Positions 62,414-64,000 of a stretch of 64,000 bases of DNA are shown here, in pieces. Below the pieces are notes generated by a model. That model searched no databases, was not told the DNA's origin, and saw nothing but the letters and a program-made list of their open reading frames with translations. The position numbers and the translations under genes were made by a program. The stretch is from assembly GCA_013398055.1 (NCBI GenBank), contig VZRS01004538.1, positions 166,676-230,675 of the forward strand. Direction: 5' to 3'. The stretch comes from Ifrita kowaldi (lineage: Eukaryota; Chordata; Aves; Passeriformes; Cinclosomatidae). Within the stretch, counting starts at the first letter, position 1; each line of letters opens with the position of its first letter.

Positions 62414-63569
62414 AGAATTATACAAGCCACTACATGGGCTCTGTTCTACTGGCTGCACTTTCACTAGGGAACCTGACAAATTAAAAATACTGGTAATAAA
62501 TACCTGCACAGCACGACACACACACGTGTGTAAGAACACCTTTCAGCAGGGTAATTCTGGGACAGAGATCCTCCATCTGTGCCACAGGCCCTTTTGGGAA
62601 GCACAGATGAGAAATTATGCAAGACCAGTTTCTGCTTGGCTGAGAAATAACTGCATACACATGAGAAAAAAAAAAAAGAAAAGAAAGGAAAAGAAAGAAA
62701 AAGAAAGTTATCAGGGCCTTGCTAGATTTCCAAACTCAGGTTAGCTCCCCAAATCCTTCCCTGGCAGCACAGCCAGCGTCACTGCACAAACTGGTTTATG
62801 GGAACAGATGCAACTGCTTTCCCAGTTGCTTGTTCCCATCACCACAGCAGCCCCTGTGCCAGAGCAGTTGTCTGCACACCCGCGCAGCAAACCAGACCAG
62901 GGAACTCTTCCAGACAACACCAAAGAGCTTGCTGGGGTTTTGTGCTGGCTCACAAAGCCACACTCGCGTCAGGGCACGAGTTCCTGAGTGAAAAAAACCC
63001 ACTTCTTTCACAAGCAGCTTCCCAAATTTCCAAAGCCACCAGAAGAGCCAGCAATGACAAAAAAAACCCCCAAGATCTGGAGAGGAAAAAAAGGAGCCAG
63101 ACCCAGTAAGGTACATCACCTTCCCTTACACGGGTTTTAGCCCATTTGCAACAAAACCTTGGCAAAAAAGGTTTAAACACATCACTAAACACATTCCAGG
63201 GATTTTATAGCTGCTTCGGAGTATTTGTGACTTAGGTGGGATATCTAAAAGCACACTGAAAACATGTATGGGATTAGATGCTAATCTCTAGAGCTGTCCT
63301 TAATGAAAAGATAACGCGCCAGATTAGCTCTCGACAAAAACAAGAGGAATCTTGTAATTCTAATTTCTATTTTAATACTTGCATTTTGACACATAAAGCC
63401 CTATTCAGGTATTTAATTCAAAGCGGATAACCACGATGAGAAGCCAGCCTAAAGCAATGGTAATGGCCATTATAATTTTTTCAAATCACATCGAGACAAG
63501 TGAGTAGAGCAGTTAGAAAAGGCTTCAGCCAAAACCCACTGGGATCTGGGCATGTGTGTCCTTGATGGT
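62414..63569. other. Intergenic, purine tract, no gene
   Basis: Contains an A/G-only tract at about 62663-62707. The rest shows no exon or element that I recognise. Confidence 0.6.
62663..62707. repeat. A/G purine tract
   Basis: A 12-base A run followed by AAAAG and AAAG units, all purines on the plus strand. Simple repeat, probably length-variable. Confidence 0.92.
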
Positions 63570-64000
63570 AACGGGAGGGCGGTGGGCTGGCTTGGTGGGT
63601 GGCTTTTGAGGGATCAGAGGGTGTCTTGTGAGGGACAGTGGGTGGCGTGTGAGGGGGATGGTGGTGGCTTTTGAGGGGTCGGGGGTGTCTTGTGAGGGGA
63701 ACAGTGAGTGGCCTTTGAGTGACAGTGGGTGGCCTTTGAGGGGTGGGGTTGGTTTTTGAGGGGGACAGGGGTGGCTTGGGAGGGGTTCAGTGGGTAGCTT
63801 GTGAACGGGACAGTGGGTGGCTTGAAGGAGCCGGCGGCTTTTGAAAGGGACAGAGGTGGTTTTTGAGGGGGACAGAGATGGCTTGTGAGGGCTTGAGGGG
63901 CGGCTTTTGAGGGGGACAGAGGCGGTTTTTGAGGGGGACAGAAATAGCTTGTGAGGGCTTGAGGGGCGGCTTTTGAGGGGGACAGGGGTGGCTTTGTGAG
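63570..64000 (+). repeat. G-rich minisatellite, running off the right edge
   Basis: At least 430 bp of imperfect repeats of about 20-25 bp based on GTGGCTTTTGAGGGGGACAG, with variants TTGTGAGGG, TTTTTGAGGG and CTTTGAGGGG. Near the right end a 66-bp higher-order unit repeats: GCTTGTGAGGGCTTGAGGGG at 63881 recurs at 63947. Runs of four to six G on the plus strand could form G-quadruplexes. The array continues beyond the window. Confidence 0.93.

Overview
This window is vertebrate nuclear DNA and almost certainly avian. It holds many CR1 LINE fragments, typical of birds, one candidate solo LTR of the kind I associate with songbird ERVL families, and a single-copy gene spread over many short exons with GT-AG introns. 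A songbird (passerine) source is an inference from the LTR. No bacterial operon, CRISPR array, tRNA or rRNA was recognised.

Positions 1 to 41353 are covered by one gene on the minus strand, UMODL1 (uromodulin-like 1, olfactorin family). I could chain 18 coding exons from the start codon at 41353 to a donor at 1185. Splice phases match at every junction, there is no in-frame stop, and the total is 3759 coding bases (1253 codons). Module order is: signal peptide, EMI, WAP-like, an unassigned two-exon module, a degenerate EGF, a short linker, fibronectin III, SEA 1, EGF 2, a 211-residue mucin-like Ser/Thr/Ala/Pro segment, SEA 2, a second Ser/Thr/Pro linker, then the ZP domain (ZP-N and most of ZP-C). 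The last exon seen ends inside ZP-C, so the cleavage site, transmembrane segment and cytoplasmic tail lie to the left of the window or in exons I could not find in 1-1185. The protein should be an N-glycosylated type I cell-surface or matrix glycoprotein.

Positions 41354 to 64000 are 5' flanking and intergenic sequence with no convincing exon. They contain CR1 fragments, simple repeats, a 984-bp exact tandem duplication split by a single N (probably an assembly artefact), and a G-rich minisatellite running off the right edge. Intron 1 of UMODL1 holds a long near-perfect hairpin.

I did not find an undescribed biological system. The best leads are the intron hairpin, the differing state of the two SEA cleavage sites, the degenerate EGF, and the two artefact or repeat structures in the right half.
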